Part shown: positions 1 to 6,939 of the stretch, piece by piece
Numbering within the stretch: position 1 is the first letter of the stretch
Layout: every line of letters begins with the position of its first letter
NCBI GenBank assembly: GCA_020628635.1
Contig: JAHDEU010000005.1
Coordinates: 8,461-18,420, forward strand
Direction of reading: 5' to 3'
Length of the DNA stretch: 9,960 nt
Source of the DNA: Hellea sp.
Lineage (GTDB): Bacteria > Pseudomonadota > Alphaproteobacteria > Caulobacterales > Maricaulaceae
Program-made: the position numbers and the translations under genes
The notes under the pieces: generated by a model
Database searches by the model: none
What the model was told of the DNA's origin: nothing
What the model saw: only the letters and a program-made list of their open reading frames with translations

Positions 1-678
1 GTGGACCGCGCCGTGCTCGACCTGATCGCGCAGCGCCTCGCCCTTTCCGCCGATGTGCGCCGTGCCAAGTCCGGCGCCAAGCTCTGGCGGCCCGCGCGCG
101 AGGATGAACACGTCGCCGAGCTGATCGAGAGCGCGCGCGAAAGCGGCACGCCTGGTGCGCTGGTGTCGCGCATCTGGGCGGAGTTGATGAGCGCGAGCAT
201 CTCGGTGCAGGGTTCCACCACGCTGCATGTCGCGTTGGAAGGCGACGCAAGAGCCAACCTGTCGCTGATCCGCGACCGCTTCGGCGGCAGCCTGCCCGTG
301 CAGAGCTACCCGACCAGCTCCGCCGCTCTGTCGGGATGCGGGTCCGATCCCGAAGGCATCGCCGTGCTGCCCGCGCCGGGCGGGATGCAGAGCTGGTGGA
401 CCGCGCTGGCGGCAGGCGGGGCGCTGCCGCATCTGAAGATCGTCGCCGCGCTTCCGAGAGTGGACGCCCGCGACTGGCCGCAGGCCGTGGCGGTCGCGGA
501 GATGGAACTGGACCCGCAGCCCGGCGGGCGGTTGCTGGTCGCCGGGCCTAACGCTCAGGGCGTTGTCCGTGCCGAGGCGGGTGATCTTCGCCTGGTGGAA
601 CGTTCAGTGGCAGATTTGGAGGAGGACGCGGTGGCGCAAGGCGATGTCATCGGCTACCTGCCGCCCGCAATCACCTAA
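1..678 (+). CDS. Chorismate mutase, AroQ type, with C-terminal extension (5' partial)
   Basis: Predicted to convert chorismate to prephenate in the cytosol, feeding phenylalanine and tyrosine synthesis. Residues 1-72 match the all-helical AroQ fold when aligned by eye with the E. coli P-protein mutase domain: R12 (E. coli R28), K23 (K39), R33-E34 (R51-E52), and S66/Q70 (S84/Q88). The helix carrying the first catalytic arginine (E. coli R11) is missing because the window starts inside the gene. The GTG at base 1 therefore encodes an internal valine and is probably not the start. Residues 74-225 form a second region with alternating strands and helices (GIAVLPAP near 118-125). It vaguely resembles a prephenate dehydratase lobe, but I see no TRF catalytic motif, so its role is unknown. 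The stop is 9 bases before the dehydrogenase gene, consistent with one operon. The mutase call is fairly sure; the tail is only described. Confidence 0.82.
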   Translation: MDRAVLDLIAQRLALSADVRRAKSGAKLWRPAREDEHVAELIESARESGTPGALVSRIWAELMSASISVQGSTTLHVALEGDARANLSLIRDRFGGSLPVQSYPTSSAALSGCGSDPEGIAVLPAPGGMQSWWTALAAGGALPHLKIVAALPRVDARDWPQAVAVAEMELDPQPGGRLLVAGPNAQGVVRAEAGDLRLVERSVADLEEDAVAQGDVIGYLPPAIT

Positions 679-687
679 GGCACCTCC

Positions 688-1566
688 ATGGCATTCGAAA
701 CACTCCTCATCGTCGGCGCGGGGCTGATCGGCTCATCCATCGCGCGCGCGGCCAAGGCGACGGGCGCGGCCGGGACCGTGCTGATGAGCGACACCAGTCC
801 GTCTGTGGTGGAAACCGTTGAGCGGCTCGGCATCGCAGACGGCGCGGCGGAAGGCTCCGCGCACCACTTCGCCGCCCGTGCCGATCTCGTCATACTCTGC
901 GTGCCGCCGGGGCGAATCGCGGACGTCGCCGCCGATCTGCTTCCCGTGATGAAGTCGGGCGCTGTGCTGTCCGATGTCGGCTCGATCAAGGGCGCGGTGG
1001 TCGAGGGCGTGACGCCCCACCTGCGCGACGACGTGTCGTTCATTCCCGGCCATCCGATCGCGGGCACCGAGTTCTCCGGGCCGGAGGCGGGCTTTGCGGA
1101 GCTGTTCCAGAACCGCTGGTGCGTGCTGACGCCCATGAGCGAGGACGCCGCGCGGCTGGACGAGCTGCAGGCCTTCTGGGAGCAGCTGGGCAGCGAGGTC
1201 TCCGTCATGGACCCGGCGCGCCACGATCTCGTCCTCGCCACCACCAGCCACGTCCCGCACCTCATCGCATACACGCTGGTCGGCACGGCCATCGACATGG
1301 AAGAGGTCACGCAGAACGAGGTCGTGAAGTTCTCCGCCTCCGGTTTCCGCGACTTCACGCGGATTGCTGCGTCTGACCCCGTCATGTGGCGCGACGTGTT
1401 CCTGACCAACAAGGACGCGACGCTGGAAGTGGTGGACCGCTTCATCGAGGATTTGTCGGCGCTCAAGCGCGCGATCCGCTGGTCGGACGGGGACACGCTG
1501 CTCGACCAGTTCGCCAAGACACGCGACATCCGCCGCAAGATCATGGATGCGGGGCAGGGGGACTGA
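688..1566 (+). CDS. tyrA: Prephenate/arogenate dehydrogenase (TyrA family)
   Basis: Oxidatively decarboxylates prephenate (or arogenate) towards tyrosine with NAD(P)+. The 292-residue length is normal for the single-domain form without a mutase or ACT domain. The N-terminal Rossmann fold has the loop GAGLIGSS (10-17) and an acidic D35 after strand 2, which suggests NAD+ preference (inference). Motifs that align with the Aquifex aeolicus enzyme are S99 in DVGSIK (its S126), H122 in GHPIAGTE (its H147), SHVPH (187-191, containing its H217) and R225 in FRDFTRIAASDP (its R250). The start ATG has an AAGG Shine-Dalgarno (677-680) 7 bases upstream that overlaps the stop codon of the chorismate mutase gene, so the two are probably cotranscribed and perhaps coupled. 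Whether prephenate or arogenate is preferred cannot be told from sequence. Confidence 0.93.
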   Translation: MAFETLLIVGAGLIGSSIARAAKATGAAGTVLMSDTSPSVVETVERLGIADGAAEGSAHHFAARADLVILCVPPGRIADVAADLLPVMKSGAVLSDVGSIKGAVVEGVTPHLRDDVSFIPGHPIAGTEFSGPEAGFAELFQNRWCVLTPMSEDAARLDELQAFWEQLGSEVSVMDPARHDLVLATTSHVPHLIAYTLVGTAIDMEEVTQNEVVKFSASGFRDFTRIAASDPVMWRDVFLTNKDATLEVVDRFIEDLSALKRAIRWSDGDTLLDQFAKTRDIRRKIMDAGQGD

Positions 1567-1836
1567 GGGGCGTAGCGGGTTCCTCAATTACCCCCCCATC
1601 TCGCCGGCTTGTTGGCCTTCCCCAACCTTGATCCGGGGGCGAGCCCATGGACCAGGTCGTCCGGCGACCGTCGTCATTGGACCTGTGAAAAGCCCGTCTC
1701 CAAGCACCTGCACATCCAGACCCCAGTCCGGGTCATGGGCAGGCCGATCAAGTCTGCCTGAGCGGACAATGAGAGTTTTGCCGCGGTCTTCAAACCGTTG
1801 AGCACTGAAGCGAGGGTCTAGGTCTAGCCATCGCTC
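1567..1836. other. Gene-free stretch between convergent tyrA and sdaA
   Basis: No reading frame here looks coding; the open frame at 1547-1801 (+) is short, compositionally odd and overlaps tyrA. The stretch holds only weak stems: CAGGTC (1653-1658) with GACCTG (1680-1685), GGTCG (1655-1659) with CGACC (1665-1669), and GGCAG (1738-1742) with CTGCC (1754-1758). None is followed by a convincing T-run. Because the flanking genes converge, a terminator is expected, but I cannot point to a clear intrinsic one. The phrases around 1620-1660 look like a decayed dispersed intergenic repeat, which is only an impression. Confidence 0.5.
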
Positions 1837-3183
1837 TCAACACTCGATCACATTCACCGCCAGCCCGCCTTGGCTCGTTTCCTTGTATTTCGTGCTCATA
1901 TCCAGCCCGGTCTGGCGCATGGTCTCGATGACAGCGTCGAGGCTGACCACTGTCTTTCCAGTCCCGTGCAGGGCGAGCCGCGCGGCATTCGCTGCCTTCA
2001 CCGCGCCGATGGCGTTGCGTTCGATGCAGGGGATCTGCACCAGCCCACCGACGGGATCGCAGGTCAGGCCGAGATTGTGCTCCATGCCGATTTCGGCCGC
2101 CGCGCAAACCTGTTCGGGCGAGCCGCCCCAGACGGCCGCGAGACCTCCGGCCGCCATGGAACACGCCACGCCGACCTCGCCCTGGCAGCCCATTTCCGCG
2201 CCCGAAATGGAGGCGCGCTGCTTGTAGAGCAGGCCGATCCCGCCAGCGGACAACAGGAAGCGCTGCACCATGCTGTCCTGAATGCGCCCGTCCTCGTCGT
2301 GGCAGTAATGGCGGATGACGGACGGGATCACGCCCGCCGCGCCGTTGGTGGGCGCGGTCACGACCTGGCCTCCGGCCGCATTCTCCTCGTTCACCGCCAT
2401 GGCATAGACGTTCAGCCAGTCGAACAGCGCTTCGCGCTCGTTCGGCGGCGCGGTCGTCAGCTTGTTCCAAAGATGCGCGGCGCGGCGCTCCACCCCCAGC
2501 GGCCCCGGCAACGGTCCGCTCGCGCGCAGGCCGCGGTCCACGCTGTCCATCATGACGGCGGCGATGCGGTCGAGCTTGGCGAGCGTAGTCTCGCGCGGGC
2601 GGCGGGCGTCCTCGTTGGCGAGCATCACCTGCGCGATGGAGAGGCCGTGCGCCGCGCAGATGGCGAGCAGCTCCGCGCCCGAGCCAAAGGGATACGGCAC
2701 AGGCTGGTCGGTCTGCACGAGGTCGTTTTCGGCAGGCCGGGAGAGCTGGGCGTGGCTCGCAATGAAGCCGCCTCCGGTCGAGTAGTAGGTACGGCCGTCA
2801 ATGCGCTCGCCCGAAGCGGATGCGATCAGCTGCATCTCGTTGGGGTGGAGGCGGGTGGGCTGCTCATAGTCCACCACCGTTTCAACCCGCGTGCCGTCTG
2901 GCAGGGCGCCCGTGCGCTCCAACTCGGCGAGCGCGGCTTCGGCTTTCGCCATGTCGATCGTTTCCGGCCGGAAGCCCAGCAAACCCAGTTTGGCCGCGCG
3001 GAAGGTGCCGTGGCCCTCGCCCGTGAAGGCGAGCGAGCCGCGGAAGATCATGGCGATCATGTCGGGGGAGAGTGCCAGCTTGGCGAGCCTGCGCCGGTAA
3101 CGCGCCGCAATCCTCATCGGCCCGACCGTGTGCGAACTCGACGGGCCGACGCCGATGCGGAAGATGTCGAGCACGGACAGCAT
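1837..3183 (-). CDS. sdaA: L-serine ammonia-lyase, single-chain, iron-sulfur dependent
   Basis: Deaminates L-serine to pyruvate and ammonia using a [4Fe-4S] cluster. The 448-residue length is typical of the single-chain form with a beta domain followed by an alpha domain. Family hallmarks are the N-terminal SVLDIFRIGVGPSSSHTVGP (3-22), STGGGFI (135-141), NEENAAGGQVVTAPTNGAAG (265-284) and GCQGEVG (332-338). The cluster cysteines are C333, C375 and C386, with the same 42 and 11 residue spacings as E. coli C343/C385/C396. The last residue is C448, after KETSQGGLAVNVIE. In the Legionella enzyme a C-terminal cysteine caps the cluster's open iron site as an autoinhibitory tail, and that is plausible here. 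The start matches the family N-terminus exactly, but no purine-rich Shine-Dalgarno is visible. The gene is separated from the four-gene operon upstream by about 195 bases containing two hairpins, so it is probably its own unit. Confidence 0.96.
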   Translation of the reverse strand: MLSVLDIFRIGVGPSSSHTVGPMRIAARYRRRLAKLALSPDMIAMIFRGSLAFTGEGHGTFRAAKLGLLGFRPETIDMAKAEAALAELERTGALPDGTRVETVVDYEQPTRLHPNEMQLIASASGERIDGRTYYSTGGGFIASHAQLSRPAENDLVQTDQPVPYPFGSGAELLAICAAHGLSIAQVMLANEDARRPRETTLAKLDRIAAVMMDSVDRGLRASGPLPGPLGVERRAAHLWNKLTTAPPNEREALFDWLNVYAMAVNEENAAGGQVVTAPTNGAAGVIPSVIRHYCHDEDGRIQDSMVQRFLLSAGGIGLLYKQRASISGAEMGCQGEVGVACSMAAGGLAAVWGGSPEQVCAAAEIGMEHNLGLTCDPVGGLVQIPCIERNAIGAVKAANAARLALHGTGKTVVSLDAVIETMRQTGLDMSTKYKETSQGGLAVNVIEC

Positions 3184-3263
3184 GGGGTGGTGCTAGGCGC
3201 GTTGGTGGGCTTTGGGAAGATGGTGTGTGGGGGAGTCTCTCGACATCGCGCCATCTCGTGAAA

Positions 3264-3288
3264 GGCCCCGGCCGTGAGGGCCGGGGAC
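3264..3288. repeat. GC-rich hairpin 1, possible terminator
   Basis: A perfect 8-base stem, CCCCGGCC (3266-3273) and GGCCGGGG (3279-3286), encloses the loop GTGAG. Read on the minus strand the second arm runs on into GGCCTTTC, a weak T-tract, so it could end transcription of the four-gene operon upstream of sdaA. It is a near mirror image of the hairpin at 3315-3340, which suggests a mobile or dispersed palindromic repeat pair rather than a plain terminator. Confidence 0.65.
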
Positions 3289-3314
3289 GATTACATATTT
3301 TCAGAAGAGATACT

Positions 3315-3340
3315 GTCCCCGGCCCCTTGCGGCCGGGGCC
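3315..3340. repeat. GC-rich hairpin 2, inverted copy of hairpin 1
   Basis: Stem CCCCGGCC (3317-3324) and GGCCGGGG (3331-3338) with a 6-base loop. Its reverse complement matches 3264-3288 except in the loop, so the pair forms a larger inverted repeat around an AT-rich centre of 26 bases (3289-3314). It lies about 40 bases past the stop of the methyltransferase gene on the minus strand, a suitable terminator position, but no T-run follows. Confidence 0.65.
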
Positions 3341-3378
3341 TTGCTCGTTGGGCGCAAGTCAAAAGCGAGCAAACCAAT

Positions 3379-3942
3379 CTACCCCTCGAACGCCTCCACC
3401 CGCCACCTCGCAGTCCGGGTTCTAGCCACCGGCGCACCCGTCATCCCCATCGCGTCCAGCAAGCGCGCATGAACCGTGGCGGGCCGCGTGCTGGTGTCCG
3501 GGAAATCGATATGATGGTGGGCGAGCACGAGGCGGCCTCCGGGGGCAAGGGAGAGCCGCTGGCCCAGCCGAGCGATCTCTCCGGGTCGGAGGTAGTAGAG
3601 CAGCTCCGCAACCACGATCAGGTCGAATGGCTCGCGCGGGGTGTCCTCCGGCAGGCGCGCGACGCGAACGTCGACATGCGGGTCGGGGACAGCCGCGCGG
3701 GTGAGGGCGACGGCGCTGGGGGCGCCGTCGAGGGCCAGCAGGCGCAGGGAGAGCTCGGCGAGCGCGCGCGTGTTCGAGCCATTGCCGCAGGCGAGCTCTA
3801 GCGTTCTTCCGCGCACCCGCCCGCATGCCCGAAGGATAGCGTCGCGCTTCACGACCTCGTCGCGACGGGTCCAGGTCTGCCAGGGGTCTGCGGCCTCGGA
3901 GAAGACCGCCTCGAAGCCGTCGATACGGATGGGGGCGCTCAT
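3379..3942 (-). CDS. NodS-like SAM-dependent methyltransferase
   Basis: Predicted class I methyltransferase of 187 residues, cytosolic (no signal peptide or membrane segment). Motif I is LELACGNGSNT (48-58), the acidic residue at the end of strand 2 is D72 in LALDG, and FDLIVVAELLYYL (106-118) is the post-II/IV strand. The opening DPWQTWTRRDEVVKRDAIL (19-37) together with the AELLYYL stretch is the pattern I associate with the NodS/NodS-like family, whose founding member N-methylates a de-N-acetylated glucosamine in Nod factors. It is the last gene of the operon. Its ATG overlaps the deacetylase stop as ATGA (3939-3942), so translation is probably coupled. Inferred role: N-methylating an amine exposed by the deacetylase. 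It could instead methylate an oxygen or carbon of another substrate. The fold is sure, the NodS resemblance is likely, and the substrate is unknown. Confidence 0.85.
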   Translation of the reverse strand: MSAPIRIDGFEAVFSEAADPWQTWTRRDEVVKRDAILRACGRVRGRTLELACGNGSNTRALAELSLRLLALDGAPSAVALTRAAVPDPHVDVRVARLPEDTPREPFDLIVVAELLYYLRPGEIARLGQRLSLAPGGRLVLAHHHIDFPDTSTRPATVHARLLDAMGMTGAPVARTRTARWRVEAFEG

Positions 3943-4565
3943 GCGTGGAAATGCTCCACCGGTGCGGTGAAGCGCTGGAACAGGACTTGGTCGATGGCGA
4001 AGCCGTGCTCGCTGTCGCGTATGCTGCCGAGTTGCGTGGCGTAGTGGAGCAGGGCTTCGGCCTTGCGCACGCGGTAGGGTGTGATGTCGAGCGACAGCTC
4101 CGGCGCGGGCGGGCGGCGGCCGCTCTCATCCGGCCAGACCAGGTAATGCAGCACATCCGCGCGCGTCCGCTCCGCGCAGATCGCGCGCGTGGCGCGGTGG
4201 TCGGCGTGGTTGTCATAGTCGCTGGGCAGGCAGACGAGATCGAAGGGCAGGGCGAGCAGGCTCTCCAGCTGATCAAACCCTGACCATTCGCCAGAGCCGC
4301 CATCCGCGTGGTCCATGAAATGCACGCAGTCCGCGCCGACGCCGATATGGCCGAGCGCGCGCAGGCTCTCCGCCCGACGCGCGCGGGCGAGGCGGTCGGG
4401 CGGGTATTCGCGCGAGCCGGGATGGCTCGCCGCGCCGTCGCTCATCACGACGACCGTGGCGCGGCCTCCATGGTCCTGCACATGTTGAATAAGCCCGGCG
4501 CAGCCGATGACCTCGTCATCGGGATGCGGGGCGACGACCAGCAGGTCGCGGACCGACTCAAGCAT
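3939..4565 (-). CDS. PIG-L/LmbE family zinc-dependent N-deacetylase
   Basis: Predicted to remove an acetyl group from an N-acetylated sugar or conjugate, like MshB or GlcNAc-PI de-N-acetylase. It has 208 residues with no signal peptide, so it is cytosolic. The hallmark PHPDDE is at 13-18 (H14 and D17 metal ligands, D16 likely general base), followed by GCAG (21-24), VVVMSDGAASHPGS (38-51) and NHADHR (119-124), with H123 the likely third zinc ligand by comparison with MshB H147. I chose the ATG at 4565 because it puts PHPDDE at the usual distance and overlaps the preceding gene by 8 bases; the open frame extends further upstream but only as a shadow of that gene. The stop overlaps the methyltransferase start. 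The family is certain; the substrate is unknown, although the operon suggests a sugar. Confidence 0.93.
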   Translation of the reverse strand: MLESVRDLLVVAPHPDDEVIGCAGLIQHVQDHGGRATVVVMSDGAASHPGSREYPPDRLARARRAESLRALGHIGVGADCVHFMDHADGGSGEWSGFDQLESLLALPFDLVCLPSDYDNHADHRATRAICAERTRADVLHYLVWPDESGRRPPAPELSLDITPYRVRKAEALLHYATQLGSIRDSEHGFAIDQVLFQRFTAPVEHFHA

Positions 4566-5631
4566 AGCCGAGCAGGTTGAAGTCGAGATCGCCGTCGATC
4601 GCCGCACCCGCGACGGCATCGAGGCTGCCATCCGGCTTGGGCTGGCGGATATAGACGGCGAGGTCCGAGAGATGCGTGGCGAGCGGGTGCGGGTGCATGA
4701 GCCCCGACAGCCCCACGGCGCGCTGCACGCGCATGATCTGCTCTTCGGCGGCGTCCAGCACGATGTGGCGCGCGCAATCCACGCGGTGCAGCAGGTCGGG
4801 ATCAATCATGTGGTAGGCTCCCGCCACGCTCATCACGGCGTCGATGGCGCGCTGGGCGCAGGCAAAGCTCTCCCCGATGCGGCGGCGCTGCAGCGGGTGT
4901 CCAGCGCGGTCGCGGCTGTTCAGGTCCTGGACGAGGCGGTCATGCAGGCCCGCCACGGCGCCTGCCTGCACGGCGGCGAAGCGCAGGCCGCCGCCGGAGA
5001 AATGCGGTTGGCGCTGATAGAGACCGGGCCCGCCAATGGGCACGGCCTCTGCGGCGCGGTCCTCGTCCCAGCTGACGATGTGCGTCTCGGAGCGCTGCAT
5101 GCCGGCGGGCTGCCACCATGTGCGATCAGTCGCGGATGTTTCGGGATCGAGTGTCACGCGCCACATCTGCACGGCGTCCGAGCTGTCCGCGCGGGTGGTG
5201 ACCAGCGCGTGGGTCAGAACGCCAGCCCCGCTTGCAAAGCTCTTGGCCCCGCGCAGGCGCTTCCCGTCATGGGTCAGCGGGTTGCCGAAGGCGTCGTTGT
5301 TCCAAACGCCGATGCGGTGGCCGTGGCGCGCGGCGTTCGCGGCCCAGTCGCGCAGGCTCTCGTCGCCATAGAGCCGGATCAGCTGCAATGCGTTGACATG
5401 GCCTTCGAAAAGCCGCCCGAGTGCTGCGTCGCGTCGGCCCGCACGGACCATGCGCGCAATAGAACGCAGCACGCTGTCGGGGTCGTCATAGCGGAGGATG
5501 TCCTCTGTCCCGAGCTGCTCGAACTGCGCTTGCAGGCTGTCCGGCGTGAAGGGCGTGCGGGGGTCGGTCGATGTTGCAGCGGGCTTGGACGTGCGGGTCG
5601 CCGCCGCTGGCTTGGGGATCGTATCGGGCAT
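4558..5631 (-). CDS. Acyl-CoA dehydrogenase-fold flavoprotein, function unknown
   Basis: A 357-residue protein with the acyl-CoA dehydrogenase superfamily layout but an unusual sequence. The first 35 residues are low complexity (Ala/Thr/Pro/Lys). GHVNALQLIRLYG (77-89) belongs to the N-terminal helical domain. RGAKSFASGAG (127-137) and WWQPAGMQRSETHIVSW (172-188) are the beta-domain flavin/substrate strands. RRRIGES (249-255) and DLAVYIRQPKPD (323-334) are in the C-terminal helices. I cannot find the usual catalytic glutamate region, so true beta-oxidation is doubtful. Fold relatives include flavin-dependent monooxygenases such as DszC and amino-sugar N-oxidases such as KijD3, a tempting role beside a glycosyltransferase and deacetylase (inference). 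The ATG at 5631 shares one base with the glycosyltransferase stop (TGATG), and the stop lies inside the deacetylase gene. The upstream open frame (to 5787) is a shadow. Confidence 0.8.
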   Translation of the reverse strand: MPDTIPKPAAATRTSKPAATSTDPRTPFTPDSLQAQFEQLGTEDILRYDDPDSVLRSIARMVRAGRRDAALGRLFEGHVNALQLIRLYGDESLRDWAANAARHGHRIGVWNNDAFGNPLTHDGKRLRGAKSFASGAGVLTHALVTTRADSSDAVQMWRVTLDPETSATDRTWWQPAGMQRSETHIVSWDEDRAAEAVPIGGPGLYQRQPHFSGGGLRFAAVQAGAVAGLHDRLVQDLNSRDRAGHPLQRRRIGESFACAQRAIDAVMSVAGAYHMIDPDLLHRVDCARHIVLDAAEEQIMRVQRAVGLSGLMHPHPLATHLSDLAVYIRQPKPDGSLDAVAGAAIDGDLDFNLLGYA

Positions 5632-6758
5632 CAGGCTGCGCCCACCCTGGCATTGGCGCGGCCATAGACCTGCTCCTCCTCGCGGCGCAGCAACATGTCG
5701 GCGCGGTCGAGCGGCAGATCGGCCGTGAAGCTGGGCTCGGGCAGGACCTGTGTGATGAAGGCGTCGGCACTGCGGGCTGTGTTCCACGCCTCCTCCAGCG
5801 TCAGCGGGTCGAGCTGCAGCTGGCGGGCCTTTACCTCGATGGTCTCTGCATCGTTCTGCGCGAAGGCCATGCGCAGCGCCGCGGAGTGGCGGTAGAGCGC
5901 GATATAGCGGCGCGGATCGACCAGCAGGACGGGCTGTCCTCTCGCGGCGTCCTCATCCTCGCGCACCAGCGCTTCGGCCAGCCCGCCCGTAGCACGGCCG
6001 TCTCGGCGCGAACTCGTCAGGACGGACACGTCGCGCGGTTGGCGCACGCGGAAACCCCGCGCACGGGCCGCCCTGACCATGGTGACGTCCTCGTCGCTGG
6101 GCGTGTCGGGGCAGCCGCCGATGGAGATGTATGTATCGCGCCGCATGGCGAGCGATGCGCCGAAGCCCTGCGGGTGCGGGTCGTCCGCGTCGAACGCGAT
6201 CGGGTCGATATGACGGCGCAGGCGGTGCAGGGCGTGATAGTGATGCTCATGCGGCGCGCGCACGACGTTGCCGTCTGCGTCGTCGCGCCAGATGTCGCCG
6301 CACACGAAATCCGCGCTGTTCATGTGGCTCAGCGTGTTGACCAGCCAGTCGGGATGGACACGCGTGTCGGCGTCCGTGGTGAACAGCACGACTTCGTCCA
6401 GCGGAAAGGCCCGCGCGCCTTCTTCCATCGCAGCGCGGCGCACGCGGCCCGCGTGGGGGACGGGATGGGGCGGCATGTCCATGATGCGGATGGCCACGGG
6501 GAAATCCTTGGCGCGCGCCTCGATGACCCTCCGGCTGTCGTCCGTGCATCCATCCAGCGCGATGACCAGCTCGCCCCGGCGGTGCGCACCATGACCGGGC
6601 AGTCGGCCGAACGCCTTGGCCAGCGCATCCAGCGTGGAAGGCAGGTGGGCGGCCTCGTTCTTGGCCGGGATGCAGACCACGCAGGGCGCATGGCGCATGG
6701 ACAGGGTGTAGCGCCCGCGAAGGGGCATGCGACGCGTGGATTGCATTGTGATCGGCAC
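5631..6758 (-). CDS. Family 2 glycosyltransferase
   Basis: A GT-A fold inverting glycosyltransferase that would transfer a sugar from a nucleotide donor. It has 375 residues, is soluble in appearance, and has no membrane helix. Motifs are CIPAKNEAAHL (29-39, donor-binding strand), ALDGCTDDS (67-75), the DXD metal site D129-A130-D131 in TTDADTRVHPDWL, and SDEDVTMV (221-228), the likely catalytic acidic site. The C-terminal 110 residues are charged, helical in appearance and not recognised. The start is best placed at GTG 6758 because GGGAGAG (minus strand, 6767-6773) sits 8 bases upstream; ATG codons at 6746, 6728 and 6698 lack a good ribosome site, and the last would start just ahead of the fold. 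It is the first gene of the operon. GT2 is sure; donor and acceptor are unknown. Confidence 0.9.
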   Translation of the reverse strand: MPITMQSTRRMPLRGRYTLSMRHAPCVVCIPAKNEAAHLPSTLDALAKAFGRLPGHGAHRRGELVIALDGCTDDSRRVIEARAKDFPVAIRIMDMPPHPVPHAGRVRRAAMEEGARAFPLDEVVLFTTDADTRVHPDWLVNTLSHMNSADFVCGDIWRDDADGNVVRAPHEHHYHALHRLRRHIDPIAFDADDPHPQGFGASLAMRRDTYISIGGCPDTPSDEDVTMVRAARARGFRVRQPRDVSVLTSSRRDGRATGGLAEALVREDEDAARGQPVLLVDPRRYIALYRHSAALRMAFAQNDAETIEVKARQLQLDPLTLEEAWNTARSADAFITQVLPEPSFTADLPLDRADMLLRREEEQVYGRANARVGAA

Positions 6759-6766
6759 GTATTGGT

Positions 6767-6773
6767 CTCTCCC
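6767..6773 (-). promoter_or_regulatory. Ribosome binding site that decides the glycosyltransferase start
   Basis: GGGAGAG on the minus strand, 8 bases before the GTG at 6758. The alternative downstream ATG codons have nothing comparable, so this favours the GTG start. Confidence 0.6.
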
Positions 6774-6851
6774 TGCTCGCGACCCGTTTGCGGGGCTTGC
6801 AGGTCAACAGACGCGCGAGGACACGGCACGGATGAGGGTAAAGCAACACCA

Positions 6852-6880
6852 ATTGCGCGCAAGAAAGCGGAACGCGCAAT
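6852..6880. repeat. Inverted repeat, possible operator or leader hairpin
   Basis: Perfect 8-base arms ATTGCGCG (6852-6859) and CGCGCAAT (6873-6880) separated by 13 bases. It lies between the putative promoter and the glycosyltransferase start, so it would be in the leader RNA or act as a repressor site. The arms could arise by chance in DNA this GC-rich. Confidence 0.4.
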
Positions 6881-6939
6881 GCTTGCTCTGGGTCAAGCGA
6901 ATCGGGTTGTGAGGGGAGGGGTGGGCGGTGTGCCAATCC

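Noticed and set aside
1547..1801. Small plus-strand open frame after tyrA
   Set aside because: It starts inside tyrA, has no ribosome site or family resemblance, and its composition is not protein-like.
1870..3261. Plus-strand open frame of about 460 codons opposite sdaA
   Set aside because: It is the mirror frame of a fully recognisable serine dehydratase; it is Arg/His/Gly rich with no motifs.
4566..4805. N-terminal extension of the deacetylase frame
   Set aside because: The added residues are a shadow of the acyl-CoA dehydrogenase-fold gene; the ATG at 4565 places PHPDDE at the usual distance.
5632..5787. N-terminal extension of the acyl-CoA dehydrogenase-fold frame
   Set aside because: It overlaps the 3' end of the glycosyltransferase and reads as Arg/His/Gly-rich shadow; the ATG at 5631 in TGATG is the natural coupled start.
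3379..6758. The four-gene operon as a nodulation or horizontally acquired symbiosis cluster
   Set aside because: There are no nod regulators, integrases, insertion sequences or composition shift, and it lies directly beside housekeeping genes.
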